This document shows positions 50,053 to 59,774 of a stretch of DNA of 64,000 bases, piece after piece. The notes below the pieces were generated by a model. That model made no database searches and had not been told where the DNA came from. It saw only the letters and a list, made by a program, of their open reading frames with translations. Location of the stretch: NCBI RefSeq assembly GCF_041153465.1, contig NZ_CP154858.1, positions 1,736,001 to 1,800,000 on the forward strand, written 5' to 3'. The position numbers and the translations under genes were made by a program. Within the stretch, counting starts at the first letter, position 1; every line of letters begins with the position of its first letter. The DNA is from Thermohahella caldifontis (GTDB taxonomy: Bacteria > Pseudomonadota > Gammaproteobacteria > Pseudomonadales > Oleiphilaceae).

Positions 50053-50580
50053 ATGACCACCATCGTATGCGTACGACGCGACAACCATGTCGCCATGGCC
50101 GGAGACGGCCAGGTTTCACTGGGCAATACCGTCATGAAGGGCAATGCCCGCAAGGTCCGCCGCCTTTATCACAACCGGGTCATCGCCGGATTTGCCGGTG
50201 GCACGGCCGACGCCTTCACCCTGTTCGAGCGTTTCGAGGGCCAGCTGGAGAAGCATCAGGGACACCTGACCCGGGCAGCCGTCGAACTGGCAAAGGACTG
50301 GCGCACCGACAGGGCCCTGCGGCGGCTGGAAGCCCTGCTCGCGGTGGCGGATGCGGAAACCTCGCTCATCATCACCGGTAACGGAGACGTGGTGGAGCCC
50401 GAATTCAACCTCATTGCCATCGGCTCCGGCGGGCCCTATGCCCAGGCCGCCGCGCGTGCACTCATGGAAAACACAGACCTCAACGCGCGGGAAATTGCTG
50501 AAAAGAGCCTCGATATTGCGGCCGAGATCTGTGTGTACACCAACCACTTCCGCACTCTGGAAGAAATCATCACCACCTGA
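50053..50580 (+). CDS. hslV: HslV peptidase subunit
   Basis: A 175-residue proteasome-like subunit of the HslUV (ClpQY) protease. After removal of Met1, Thr1 of TTIVCVRRD is the nucleophile. Conserved text is GDGQVSLGNTVMKG, IAGFAGGTADAFTLF and GSGGPYAQAAARAL. I place the start at ATG 50053 so that Thr1 follows Met; an in-frame GTG six bases upstream would block this. It is 18 bp before hslU. Confidence 0.97.
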   Translation: MTTIVCVRRDNHVAMAGDGQVSLGNTVMKGNARKVRRLYHNRVIAGFAGGTADAFTLFERFEGQLEKHQGHLTRAAVELAKDWRTDRALRRLEALLAVADAETSLIITGNGDVVEPEFNLIAIGSGGPYAQAAARALMENTDLNAREIAEKSLDIAAEICVYTNHFRTLEEIITT

Positions 50581-50598
50581 CAGGAACAGGTTTGACCC

Positions 50599-51921
50599 AT
50601 GGCATTTCTGAAACCCCGAGACATCGTCAACGAGCTGGACAAGCATATCGTCGGCCAGCAAAAGGCCAAGCGTGCGGTGGCCATCGCCCTGCGCAACCGC
50701 TGGCGCCGCATGCAGGTGGATCCGTCCCTGCGCGAGGAAATCACCCCCAAGAACATTCTCATGATCGGTCCTACCGGTGTGGGCAAGACCGAGATCGCCC
50801 GGCGCCTGGCCCGACTGGCCGACGCCCCCTTCATCAAGGTGGAAGCCACCAAGTTCACGGAAGTGGGTTATGTGGGCCGGGACGTGGAGTCGATCATCCG
50901 CGATCTGGTCGAGATGGCCATCAAGATGCTCCGCGAGCAGGAAATGAAACGGGTCGAGGATCGCGCGCTGGAGGCCGCCGAGGAACGCATTCTGGATGCC
51001 CTGCTGCCGCCGCCACGCTCCGGTGACCTGGGTGAGCGCGAAGGCAGCGCCACCCGGCAGGTCTTCCGCAAGAAACTGCGCCAGGGCGAACTGGATGACA
51101 AGGAAATCGAGATCGAGCTCAAGGCCACACCCGTGGGCGTGGAGATCATGGCACCGCCGGGCATGGAAGAGATGACCAGCCAGTTGCAGAGCATGTTTTC
51201 CAGTCTCGGCGGAGACCGCAAGCGCAGCAAGCGCATGCGCGTGGCTGACGCCCTGCGCAAGGTCCGGGACGAAGAAGCCGCCAAGCTCATCAACGAGGAA
51301 GACATCAAGGCACGCGCCGTCAAGGCAGTGGAGCAGAATGGCATCGTCTTCCTGGACGAGATCGACAAGGTTGCCCGCCGGGGCGAACACGGCGGGGCGG
51401 ATGTCTCCCGCGAAGGGGTCCAGCGCGACCTGCTGCCGCTGATCGAAGGCTGCACCGTATCCACCAAGTACGGCATGGTCAGGACAGATCACATCCTGTT
51501 CATTGCCAGCGGCGCCTTCCACCTGTCCAAACCGTCCGACCTGATCCCGGAACTTCAGGGCCGGCTGCCCATCCGCGTCGAGCTGGATGCCCTGACGCCT
51601 CAGGATTTCGAGCGCATTCTCACCGAACCGGACGCTTCCCTGACCGAACAGTATCAGGCCCTGCTGAAGACGGAGGGCGTGGAGCTGGAGTTCGAACCGG
51701 AAGCCATTCGCCGGATCGCCGAAGTGGCCTGGAAGGTCAACGAGAAGACGGAAAACATCGGTGCACGGCGCCTGCATACCGTCATGGAGAAGCTTCTGGA
51801 AGAAGCCTCCTTCGATGCCGGAGACGGCATCCAGTCCCGCTTCGTGGTCACTGCGGACTATGTGGACAGCAAGCTGGGCGAACTGGCCAATGACGAAGAC
51901 CTGAGCCGCTACATCCTGTGA
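50599..51921 (+). CDS. hslU: HslU ATPase subunit
   Basis: A 440-residue AAA+ unfoldase of HslUV. It has the N-terminal IVNELDKHIVGQQKAKRAVA, Walker A GPTGVGKT, GYVGRDVESI, and Walker B VFLDEIDKVA. The C-terminal tail ends EDLSRYIL, which inserts into HslV pockets. Length is normal. Confidence 0.98.
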   Translation: MAFLKPRDIVNELDKHIVGQQKAKRAVAIALRNRWRRMQVDPSLREEITPKNILMIGPTGVGKTEIARRLARLADAPFIKVEATKFTEVGYVGRDVESIIRDLVEMAIKMLREQEMKRVEDRALEAAEERILDALLPPPRSGDLGEREGSATRQVFRKKLRQGELDDKEIEIELKATPVGVEIMAPPGMEEMTSQLQSMFSSLGGDRKRSKRMRVADALRKVRDEEAAKLINEEDIKARAVKAVEQNGIVFLDEIDKVARRGEHGGADVSREGVQRDLLPLIEGCTVSTKYGMVRTDHILFIASGAFHLSKPSDLIPELQGRLPIRVELDALTPQDFERILTEPDASLTEQYQALLKTEGVELEFEPEAIRRIAEVAWKVNEKTENIGARRLHTVMEKLLEEASFDAGDGIQSRFVVTADYVDSKLGELANDEDLSRYIL

Positions 51922-51931
51922 GGGGAACCCC

Positions 51932-52321
51932 ATGACTGACGCACAACAGGCCCCGCGCCCACGCCGGGTCGAAATGTCTGATGATGGCCGGGCCATCACG
52001 CTGACTTATGCGGAGGAGCCCCCCGTCACCCTGACGGCAGAGTTCCTCCGGGTCTTCTCACCGTCTGCGGAGGTGGTGGGACACGCCCCGGGTCAGGAAG
52101 TGCTGCAGACCGGCAAGCGCAACGTCCGCATCCGGGACATTCAGCCCACCGGCCATTATGCCCTGCGCTTCGTGTTCGATGACGGACACGATTCGGGCCT
52201 CTACACCTGGGGTTACCTGCGCTTTCTGTGCGAACACCGGGACGAGTACTGGGAGGGTTATCTCAGGCGCCTGGAGGCGGAAGGCAAATCCCGGGATCCG
52301 GAAGAAAGCCCCGCCACGTGA
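51932..52321 (+). CDS. DUF971 (GBBH-like N-terminal) protein
   Basis: A 129-residue DUF971 protein. Conserved text is LRVFSPSAEVVGH, VRIRDIQPTGHYALRFVFDDGH, and SGLYTWGYLRFL. DUF971 is a zinc/iron-ligand-like small domain of unclear role, often co-located with hslVU. AGGGGA precedes the ATG. Confidence 0.85.
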   Translation: MTDAQQAPRPRRVEMSDDGRAITLTYAEEPPVTLTAEFLRVFSPSAEVVGHAPGQEVLQTGKRNVRIRDIQPTGHYALRFVFDDGHDSGLYTWGYLRFLCEHRDEYWEGYLRRLEAEGKSRDPEESPAT

Positions 52322-52324
52322 CAG

Positions 52325-52355
52325 AGAGGGCTGGCCATTTTGTAGCCAGCCCTCT
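52325..52355 (+). terminator. Strong hairpin after DUF971
   Basis: AGAGGGCTGGC and GCCAGCCCTCT form a perfect 11-bp stem with a 9-nt loop, 4 bp after the stop. It probably ends the argS-hslVU operon. Confidence 0.75.
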
Positions 52356-52366
52356 AGAATTAAAAC

Positions 52367-52416
52367 GCCCCTCGTCCGGAATGGGGTTGATGGAGGGGGA
52401 TATTCGGACGAGGGGC
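52367..52416. terminator. Long inverted repeat between convergent genes
   Basis: GCCCCTCGTCCG and CGGACGAGGGGC are 12-bp arms with a 26-nt loop. On the minus strand the stem is followed by TTTTA and on the plus strand by AAAAA. It is probably a terminator for the leftward patatin gene. The loop is longer than usual. Confidence 0.5.
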
Positions 52417-52422
52417 AAAAAC

Positions 52423-53682
52423 CTACTTGCTGCGGCCGGGGATGAAGCGTTCGGTAATGTCTTCCAGGCGCTCACCCAGCTGCTTCAGCGGATGGAACCC
52501 AGTCGGTTCAGCATGTCTGTAAAGCGGCAGCGATGCACCATACAGACTGGTGGACAACGTCCGCTGATCATCCTCCAGCACATCCCGCTTCAGGGTCACA
52601 CCAAAGGGTGCCAGCGCCTCGGACAGCTCCTCGTAACGCGCCAGCAGATCACGCCGGGTCATCTGGTAGGCATGCTCGCACACCACCCTGCGCGACTGGA
52701 AACTGAAGATGTTGGAGAAGAACAGGCGCGCGTCATCCCGGCGCGGCTCAAAGCGCAGCAGCGTCCGTCCGGGATACTGGGCTTCATAGAGTTCAAACCC
52801 GGCATTCATGCGGGAATAGACCATGGCCCGGTAGGCCTGTGCGACCACATTGGGCATGCCCTTGTTGAGCAGGGCACCTTCGCTCATGGTGCCGGCTGCC
52901 ACGGCGGCCGGCGCATCAATGGGCACCACCGGATTGATGGCCAGCACCAGCTCTGCACCATCCTCCAGGGCCACCGACGCGTGCATGCCACGGCGAATCG
53001 TGCCGTCAACATAATGCCGGCCGTTGATCTCCACCGGCATGTACAGAACCGGGGTGGCGGTACTGGCCTGCACCGCCTTTGAAATGGGCACCTGATTCAG
53101 GCCCGGCGCGCCAAAACGTACCGCCTCACCGGTTTCCAGGTCGGCCGCCAGCAGATAGAGCCGGTGCCGCAACTGACGAAAATCATTGGTACGCCCCAGC
53201 AGGCTGTAGGAGCGGGCCAGATAGGCTTCCAGACCGCTGTTCTCGAACAGCCCGGCCGGTGCCGCCTGTGCCAGCGTGGTAAAGGCATCCAAAACCGTCT
53301 GATCACCGGGATTGGCCAGCAGCTTGGCCGCAGCCTCCATCAGCAGGCCGGGAACCGCCAGCATGCGCCGGCCGTACTCGCGAAATGCGGGGCGATAAAG
53401 CACATCCGGGTGGAACGGGTGCACATCCGCCTCATTGCGCACAAAAATCCGGCACATCTGCGCCGTGGTCATCTGGTTGGCCAGGTTGGCGGCAATGAAG
53501 GCACCGGCGTTCACGCCCACATAGACGTAGAGGTGATTGAAGTCCACACCCTCCAGCGCCTCATCCAGTGCACGCAGGGCACCGATCTCATAGATGGCAC
53601 CCAGGGCTCCGCCGCCACCGAGCACGAGGCCGATGCGGGATCCGTTGTGCGGTCTTGTCTTGCTCTGCATGGGGTGATTCAT
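52423..53682 (-). CDS. Patatin-like phospholipase homologue lacking the catalytic Ser
   Basis: A 419-residue patatin-like protein. The oxyanion motif is LVLGGGGALGAIYEIGAL, and the catalytic Asp motif is VDGTIRRG. The usual nucleophile elbow GXSXG reads VGVNAGA here, with codon AAC where AGC would give Ser. If correct, this copy is catalytically dead or uses another residue. The exact start is uncertain; ATG 53682 (NHPMQSK) is used because CGGGA precedes it. Confidence 0.8.
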   Translation of the reverse strand: MNHPMQSKTRPHNGSRIGLVLGGGGALGAIYEIGALRALDEALEGVDFNHLYVYVGVNAGAFIAANLANQMTTAQMCRIFVRNEADVHPFHPDVLYRPAFREYGRRMLAVPGLLMEAAAKLLANPGDQTVLDAFTTLAQAAPAGLFENSGLEAYLARSYSLLGRTNDFRQLRHRLYLLAADLETGEAVRFGAPGLNQVPISKAVQASTATPVLYMPVEINGRHYVDGTIRRGMHASVALEDGAELVLAINPVVPIDAPAAVAAGTMSEGALLNKGMPNVVAQAYRAMVYSRMNAGFELYEAQYPGRTLLRFEPRRDDARLFFSNIFSFQSRRVVCEHAYQMTRRDLLARYEELSEALAPFGVTLKRDVLEDDQRTLSTSLYGASLPLYRHAEPTGFHPLKQLGERLEDITERFIPGRSK

Positions 53683-53763
53683 GGGCATTCCCGTGGTTGT
53701 CGGATGGCCTTCCACTGAACAGATTCTACCTGCACGGTAGCAGCCACAGTTAGAATAATCACA

Positions 53764-56058
53764 CTAATCCTGAGCGGGCGTCTTGCGCAGCGGGCGCACG
53801 TAGCGCTCGAAACCGAGCTTGCGCAGATGATGCTCCAGAATGGATTTCACCACCTGGGGGCTGTCCCGGTAGAGGACGTCCCGGACCACCTCCTCGGCCT
53901 GGCGGCGCGACACCGTGCGGATCACGGACTTGATCTTCAGCAGACTGACCGCACTCATGGACAGGGAATCATAGCCCATGCCCAGCAGCAGGAGCGCGCC
54001 GGCCGGATCACCCGCCAGCTCACCACAGATTCCGACAGGCGTGCGTGCCGCGTGGGCATCGCAGACAATCTTGTACAGCGCCTGCAGCACCGCGGGATGA
54101 TAATGGTGGTACAGACTTGCCACCCGCGGGTTGTTGCGGTCAACCGCCAGCATGTACTGTGTCAGGTCATTCGAGCCCACCGACAGAAAATCCACCCGTT
54201 CACAGAGGTCACGAATCTGGAAGACCGCTGCCGGAACTTCGATCATCACGCCGATGGGGGGCATCTGGATATCCAGCCCCTCGCCCCGCAGTTCCTCGTG
54301 CACCCGGAAAATGAGCCGCTGCGCTTCTTCCACCTCGGACACATTGGAGATCATGGGCAACATGATGCGCAGATTGTGCAGGCCGGCACTGGCCTTGAGC
54401 ATGGCCCGCACCTGGGTGAGGAAGATTTCCGGGTGATCCAGGGTGACGCGGATGCCCCGCCAGCCCAGAAAGGGGTTCTGCTCCTCAATGGGGAAATAGC
54501 TCAGTGACTTGTCCCCACCGATGTCCAGCGTCCGCATCACCACTTCGCAGGGGGCGAATGCTTCCAGCTGTTCCCGATAGGAACTGTATTGCTCCTGTTC
54601 GCTCGGAAACCGTTCGTTGATCATGAACGGAATTTCAGTCCGGTAGAGGCCGACCCCCTCCGCACCTTGGCGCAGGGAGCGGGCCACATCCGTCATCAGC
54701 CCGGTATTCACAAAGAGCTGCACACGGTGGCCGTCCAGGGTCTCTGCCGGGAGTTCCGCCAGCGCACCCAGCTGTTCCTGTTGCTGCGCTTCTTCGGCCA
54801 CAATGTCCGCATAATAACGCTCAAGCTCGGGCGACGGATTGGCGTAGACATCACCGTTGAAACCGTCCACGATCAGGCGCTGCCCATCAAGGCGGCTGAT
54901 GGGCAGATCCACGATCCCCACCACACAGGGCAGTCCCATGGCCCTTGCCAGAATGGCCACATGGGAGTTCAGGGACCCCTTGACCGACGCCAGCGCGCGC
55001 AGGCGCTCGCGCGGCACTTCACCGAGCATGGCGGGGGTCAGCTCATCGGCCACCAGTATGGTATCAGACGGATAGTGGTATTCGACCTGGGTATCGCGCT
55101 GCAGGTAGGACAGGACACGCTGGCCCAGATCCCGGATATCCGTGGCCCGCTCGCGCAGATAGTCATCTTCCAGGGCCTCGAAGTGGCGGACATAGTCCCG
55201 CACGACATCCCGCAGGGCAGCCTGAGCCCACTGCCCGCCCTGAATCCGGCGGATGACTTCTCCCTTGAGGGCCTTGTCATCCAGCATGTTGGCGTACACG
55301 GCAAAGAGGGCCGCTTCTTCCGGTCGCAGTTCACCGGACAGATTGGCGGAAACCCGATGGATATCGGCCCGCACGGCTTCAACGGCCTTGCGGAAGAGTG
55401 CAATCTCCTCCTGCACGTCCTGCGTCTGGCGGTCCGGCACCGCATCCAGATCGGCAGGCGGATACTTGACCACGCAGATGCCCATGCCCACGCCCGGCGC
55501 CCCCGCCACACCATGAAATTTGACGTCACGCCGCGGGGCCTGGCTCTGGCGCAATACCTGCTGCAGGGGATCCACCGCTTCCGAATGAGAAATCACCGCC
55601 GCCAGCTGCGCCGAAACGGTGACCAGAAAGGCCTCTTCGCCTTCGTCAAACTGGCGGCTGTCCTTCTGCTGCACCACCAGCACACCCAGATTGCGACGCT
55701 GGTGGATGATGGGCACCCCGAGGAAGGCGTTGTACTGCTCCTCACCGGTTTCCGGAAAATAGCGGTATCTGGGATGCTCGCGGGCATTGACCAGATTGAC
55801 CGGTTCTTCGCGCACACCGACCAGCCCCACCAGCCCCTCCGAGTGTCCCATGCTGACGCGGCCCACGGCGGTGGGCTTCAGCCCGCGCGTCGCCATCAGC
55901 ACATACCGGTTGGTGACCGGATCCAGCAGGTAGATGGAGCAGACTTCCGTATCCATGGCTTCACGCACCCGCTCGACGATCACTTCCAGTGCGTCCATCA
56001 GGCTTTCCGCCTGACTGACGTCCTGCATGATGCGCCGGAGCAGTGCGAGCATGTTCAT
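53764..56058 (-). CDS. ptsP: PEP-protein phosphotransferase EI-Ntr (PtsP)
   Basis: A 764-residue Enzyme I of the nitrogen PTS. An N-terminal GAF domain (residues 1-160) has MDTEVCSIYLLDPVTNRYVL. The phosphorylated His is in SLNSHVAILARAMGLPCVVG. The PEP-binding C-terminal barrel has the Cys motif TPVGICGELAGDP and signature GSNDLTQYMLAVDR. It phosphorylates NPr and so controls PTS-Ntr regulation. It overlaps rppH by 4 bp. Confidence 0.96.
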   Translation of the reverse strand: MNMLALLRRIMQDVSQAESLMDALEVIVERVREAMDTEVCSIYLLDPVTNRYVLMATRGLKPTAVGRVSMGHSEGLVGLVGVREEPVNLVNAREHPRYRYFPETGEEQYNAFLGVPIIHQRRNLGVLVVQQKDSRQFDEGEEAFLVTVSAQLAAVISHSEAVDPLQQVLRQSQAPRRDVKFHGVAGAPGVGMGICVVKYPPADLDAVPDRQTQDVQEEIALFRKAVEAVRADIHRVSANLSGELRPEEAALFAVYANMLDDKALKGEVIRRIQGGQWAQAALRDVVRDYVRHFEALEDDYLRERATDIRDLGQRVLSYLQRDTQVEYHYPSDTILVADELTPAMLGEVPRERLRALASVKGSLNSHVAILARAMGLPCVVGIVDLPISRLDGQRLIVDGFNGDVYANPSPELERYYADIVAEEAQQQEQLGALAELPAETLDGHRVQLFVNTGLMTDVARSLRQGAEGVGLYRTEIPFMINERFPSEQEQYSSYREQLEAFAPCEVVMRTLDIGGDKSLSYFPIEEQNPFLGWRGIRVTLDHPEIFLTQVRAMLKASAGLHNLRIMLPMISNVSEVEEAQRLIFRVHEELRGEGLDIQMPPIGVMIEVPAAVFQIRDLCERVDFLSVGSNDLTQYMLAVDRNNPRVASLYHHYHPAVLQALYKIVCDAHAARTPVGICGELAGDPAGALLLLGMGYDSLSMSAVSLLKIKSVIRTVSRRQAEEVVRDVLYRDSPQVVKSILEHHLRKLGFERYVRPLRKTPAQD

Positions 56059-56546
56059 CCGTGACGTCCCTGCCGCCGGTAGAGATAATGGGCAAATTCT
56101 TTCATGGCCTTGCGGTATACTTCACGCTTGAAGGAAACCACCTGGCCCAGCGGATACCAGTAACTGACCCAGCTCCAGCCATCAAACTCGGGCTTGGGCG
56201 TGAGGTCACAGCGGATGCAGTCATCATCCGCCAGCATCTGGAGCAGGAACCATTTCTGTTTCTGACCGACACACACCGGCCGGGAGTCCTTGCGGATCAT
56301 GCGCCGGGGCAGGCGGTAGCGCAGCCAGCCCCGCGTCGAGGCCATGATACGGATATGCTGAGGCTCAAGACCCACTTCCTCGTTCAGTTCCCGGTACATG
56401 GCCTCTTCCGGACTCTCATCCCGGTTGATGCCCCCTTGGGGGAACTGCCACGAGTTCTGACCGATGCGCTTGGCCCAGAAGACCTGGCCCTCGGCATTGG
56501 TTAAAATGATGCCCACATTGGGGCGAAACCCTTCTGAATCAATCAC
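56055..56546 (-). CDS. rppH: RNA pyrophosphohydrolase RppH
   Basis: A Nudix enzyme that removes pyrophosphate from mRNA 5' ends and starts RNA decay. The Nudix box is GGINRDESPEEAMYRE followed by LNEEVGLE. Family text is FRPNVGIILTN and WFLLQML. I place the start at GTG 56546 because the family begins VIDSEGFRPN; an upstream ATG (56573) would add nine residues and has no ribosome-binding site. Confidence 0.93.
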   Translation of the reverse strand: MIDSEGFRPNVGIILTNAEGQVFWAKRIGQNSWQFPQGGINRDESPEEAMYRELNEEVGLEPQHIRIMASTRGWLRYRLPRRMIRKDSRPVCVGQKQKWFLLQMLADDDCIRCDLTPKPEFDGWSWVSYWYPLGQVVSFKREVYRKAMKEFAHYLYRRQGRHG

Positions 56547-56699
56547 ACTGAGCCCCTGAGTTTTTGATTTCATTGTTTCACAAATCAGTGTGTTATGACA
56601 AATACATCTGTACCGGGTTCAACAAGGTGGACAGATCTGTCCGCCTTGTGCAGCATAAGCACCGGATAATCCTCACCATTCTGATCAAAGGAGTTTCAC

Positions 56700-57356
56700 G
56701 TGGCCCTGGCCATCTTCGACCTGGACAACACCCTCATCGCCGGCGACAGTGACCACAGCTGGGGAGAATACCTGGCCGACCACGGCTGGGTGGACCGCGA
56801 TACCCACCGGGCAAGGAATGACGCGTTCTACGCGGACTACCTGCGTGGCGAGCTGGACATCCAGGCCTATCTGGAGTTTGCCTTGTCCGTGCTCAAGGGC
56901 CGGACCCCCGAAGAGATGGAAGGCATGCGGGCACAGTTTGTGGAAGAACGCATCCGCCCGATCCTGCTATCCAGGGCACAGGCGCTGGTGGACCGGCACC
57001 GTGACGCCGGCGATACATTGCTGGTCATCACCGCCACCAACCAGTTTGTCACCGAACCCATCGTCAACCTGTTCGGCATTGAATCACTGATCGCTCCCGT
57101 TCCGGAGATTGTCGAAGGCCGTTACACGGGCCGGATCACCGGTGTGCCGAGCTATCAGGAAGGCAAGGTCATCCGGCTAAGGGAATGGCTCAAAGACCAC
57201 CCGCACGATCTCTCGGAAGCCTGGTTCTACAGTGACTCACACAATGACCTGCCACTGCTGCAACAGGTCGGTCATCCCGTGGCCGTGGATCCGGATGACC
57301 GCCTCCGGGCCGAAGCCGAACAACGCGGCTGGCCGGTGATCAGCCTGCGCGACTGA
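56700..57356 (+). CDS. HAD-superfamily hydrolase, subfamily IB
   Basis: A 218-residue phosphatase of the SerB-like IB group. Motif I is FDLDNTL, motif II VITATNQF, motif III K at YQEGKV and motif IV FYSDSHNDLPLL. Substrate is not defined; phosphoserine or histidinol-phosphate-like compounds are possible. It starts at GTG 56700 with AAAGGAG 7 nt upstream. Divergent from rppH, and adjacent stop-to-stop with rlmI. Confidence 0.88.
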   Translation: MALAIFDLDNTLIAGDSDHSWGEYLADHGWVDRDTHRARNDAFYADYLRGELDIQAYLEFALSVLKGRTPEEMEGMRAQFVEERIRPILLSRAQALVDRHRDAGDTLLVITATNQFVTEPIVNLFGIESLIAPVPEIVEGRYTGRITGVPSYQEGKVIRLREWLKDHPHDLSEAWFYSDSHNDLPLLQQVGHPVAVDPDDRLRAEAEQRGWPVISLRD

Positions 57357-58556
57357 TCAGCCCACCAGACTGACGTGAAACAGCATGGCCTTCAGGTACG
57401 CCGTTTCCGGCACGGCCGGCAGGATCGGATGATCCTCTCCCTGGTGGCCTTCCCACACCAGGCGCACATCCCGGTCCACCTCGCGTGATGCGGCGCGCAC
57501 CAGGTCCAGCAGCCGGGCGCGCTCCAGGTGCATGGAACAGGAGCCGGTCATCAGCCAGCCACCCGGCTTCACCAGCCTGAGCGCGAGCTGATTCAGTCGC
57601 CGGTAGGCCTGCTCGCCGTTGCGGATGTCCTTGCGGCGAGGAATGAGTGCCGGCGGATCCAGCACCACCACATCGTAGCGCTCCTTCTCGTCACACAGCG
57701 CCTTCAGGACGTCAAAGGCATTCCCTGCCAGCAGGCGATGGGCACCGCCCACCGCTTCGGCGTTATCTCCGGCCCACTGCAGAGCCGGCTCGGATGCGTC
57801 CACAAAATCCACTTCCGCGGCGCCGTGGGCCAGAGCCTGCACCCCCCATCCGCCCACATAGGAGAACACATCCAGAACACGTGGCGCATCCAGCCGCTGA
57901 ATCAGTGCATTCAGCCGCGCCCGGTTGTTACGGTGATCAAAGAACCAGCCGGTCTTCTGCCCTTCAAGCACATTGAAGCGGCACGCCACGCCATTTTCCT
58001 CAACCGCAAGCTCGGCTCTGGCCTCCCCGTGTGCGCAGGTCACTTCACCGGGCAGCCCTTCCACCTCACGCATCTTGCCATCATTTTTCAGCCAGATGGT
58101 GCCCGCCTCCCATTTGCTGGCCAGCAACCGCACCACCACCGGCAGCCAGGGTTCCATACCCGCCACACTGTTCTGAATAACAAAGTCCTGCCCGAACCGG
58201 TCGATCACCAACCCGGGCAACCCGTCACTGTCACCATAGACCATGCGGTAGCTGGTACCCCCCACCAGCGCCTGGCGCAGTGCATCCGCCTGCTCCAGAC
58301 GCCGCTTGAGCAGGGATTTTGTCAGTCCCTGTTTGGGGTGACGACTGATCAGGCGAGCGCAGATGAGCGCATGCGGATTGACCATGAACACACCCAGCGG
58401 CTTGCCGTCATGGGTCGTGATCAGGGCTTCCGCGCCGGGCTCGAGATCCGCAAGCGGGGTGGTGTCGGTATCCACCTCGTTGCTGTACACCCAGACATGG
58501 CCGCCACGCAGGCGACGTTCGGCTTTGGGCTTGAGGGCAAGGGTTGGTCTTTCCAC
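57357..58556 (-). CDS. rlmI: RlmI-like 23S rRNA (cytosine-5) methyltransferase
   Basis: A 399-residue SAM-dependent methyltransferase. The N-terminal PUA domain is LKPKAERRLRGGHVWVYSNE. The Rossmann domain has VLDVFSYVGGWGV and VLDPPALIPRRKDI. RlmI makes m5C1962 in 23S rRNA. Start GTG 58556 follows CAGGAG. Confidence 0.92.
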   Translation of the reverse strand: MERPTLALKPKAERRLRGGHVWVYSNEVDTDTTPLADLEPGAEALITTHDGKPLGVFMVNPHALICARLISRHPKQGLTKSLLKRRLEQADALRQALVGGTSYRMVYGDSDGLPGLVIDRFGQDFVIQNSVAGMEPWLPVVVRLLASKWEAGTIWLKNDGKMREVEGLPGEVTCAHGEARAELAVEENGVACRFNVLEGQKTGWFFDHRNNRARLNALIQRLDAPRVLDVFSYVGGWGVQALAHGAAEVDFVDASEPALQWAGDNAEAVGGAHRLLAGNAFDVLKALCDEKERYDVVVLDPPALIPRRKDIRNGEQAYRRLNQLALRLVKPGGWLMTGSCSMHLERARLLDLVRAASREVDRDVRLVWEGHQGEDHPILPAVPETAYLKAMLFHVSLVG

Positions 58557-58602
58557 GGGAACTCCTGTGATGGCTGAGGCGGAACATTATACGCCGGCCC
58601 AC

Positions 58603-58637
58603 AAAAAAAGCCCGCATCCGGTGACAGCCGGGCGGGC
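58603..58637 (-). terminator. Orphan leftward terminator in the rlmI leader
   Basis: GCCCGC, an internal CCGG stem and GCGGGC form a strong hairpin followed by seven T on the minus strand. It lies 47 bp upstream of the rlmI GTG, and no leftward gene precedes it. It could end a small RNA or act as an attenuator for rlmI. Confidence 0.75.
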
Positions 58638-58748
58638 CTGAACTCCGTTCGCACGGAAAAGGGACAAATCAATCCAGGAAGGATTCACCCATTCGGGTTA
58701 ACACCGAAAGGCCGAACCATGATGACAGGCTGTTCACAGATTGAAAAC

Positions 58749-58762
58749 TGTCGCAAACGACA
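58749..58762. promoter_or_regulatory. Operator-like dyad before the GlxA-type regulator
   Basis: TGTCGCAAACGACA is a 5-4-5 dyad 23 bp before the ATG at 58786. TGTCG half-sites are typical of GlxA/ArgR-type AraC regulators of pseudomonads, so autoregulation is plausible. Confidence 0.5.
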
Positions 58763-58785
58763 CTTTTTAGGTTAAAATTGCCACT

Positions 58786-59774
58786 ATGAAAGATGTCTGC
58801 ATCCTTGGCTTCGACGGGGCGCTGGCCTCCGCCATCACCGGCATGACCGACCTGCTCAGCATGGCGGGGGTAACTTGGTACGTGCTCCACCGCGAGACGC
58901 CGCGACCGGCCTTTCGCGTGCGGCTGCTGAGCCGCGATGCACGCCCCATCCGCTGTGCCCATGGCCTCACGCTCCATGCTGACGGTGACTTCAATGACGC
59001 TGCAGGTGCCGACGTGCTGCTGGTGCCCACCATTGCGGCGGACATCCGCACCACCCTGGAAGCCAACCCGGACCTGATCAGCGTGCTGCGCCAGGCCCAC
59101 CGCCGCAACATCCTGCTGGCCGCCAACTGTACCGGCGTGTTCTTCCTCGCCGAGGCCGGCCTGCTCGACGGACGTGCCGCCACCACCCACTGGGCCTACG
59201 CCCAGTCCTTCCGCCGCCGCTATCCGGAGGTGCGCCTGCACCCGGAACAGATGGTCACGGAAGACGGCCCATCCTGTGCTCCGGTGGTGGCGCCGCCTGG
59301 AAGGATCTCGGGCTCTACATGACCGAACGCTTTCTGGGCAAGGAGGAAGCGCTGCGGCTTGCCCGTACTTTCGTTCTGGAACAGGCCCACCCCAACGCCA
59401 TGCCCAGCCTGTCCTGGCGGACACGCCCCTGGCATCAGGACGAGGACATCCTGCGCATTCAGGACTGGCTCGAGCAACATCTCGGCGAACCCATCCGCAT
59501 GGAGGAGCTGGCACAACGGTTCAACATGAGCACCCGCACCCTCACCCGGCGCTTTCAGAAAGCGGTGGGAGATACCCCGCTGGGCTACCTGCAGACCATC
59601 CGGCTCGAACAGGCCAAGGCCATGCTGGTTCAGACCCTTGAGCCCATCAGCCTCATCACCCACAGCGTGGGCTACGAGGATGTGAGTTCCTTTACCAAAC
59701 TGTTCCGTCGCAAGACCGGGATGACGCCACGGGATTACCGCAGCCAGTTCCAGCGCCGCACCCTGCCGGAATGA
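58786..59774 (+). pseudogene. GlxA-family AraC regulator, frameshifted
   Basis: A regulator of about 329 residues with a DJ-1/PfpI-like sensor domain and AraC HTH. The first frame reads VCILGFDGALASAITGMTDL and LLAANCTGVFFLAEAGLLDG. One base added to the C run 59268-59270 joins it as EDGPILCSGGGAAWKDLGLYM to the second frame (MTERFLGKEEALRLAR). The HTH is MEELAQRFNMSTRTLTRRF. The ligand is unknown. The 3' end overlaps the FAN1-like gene by 4 bp. Confidence 0.8.

Noticed and set aside
54589..56064. Open frame of 491 codons on the + strand
   Set aside because: It is antisense to ptsP and has no family features.
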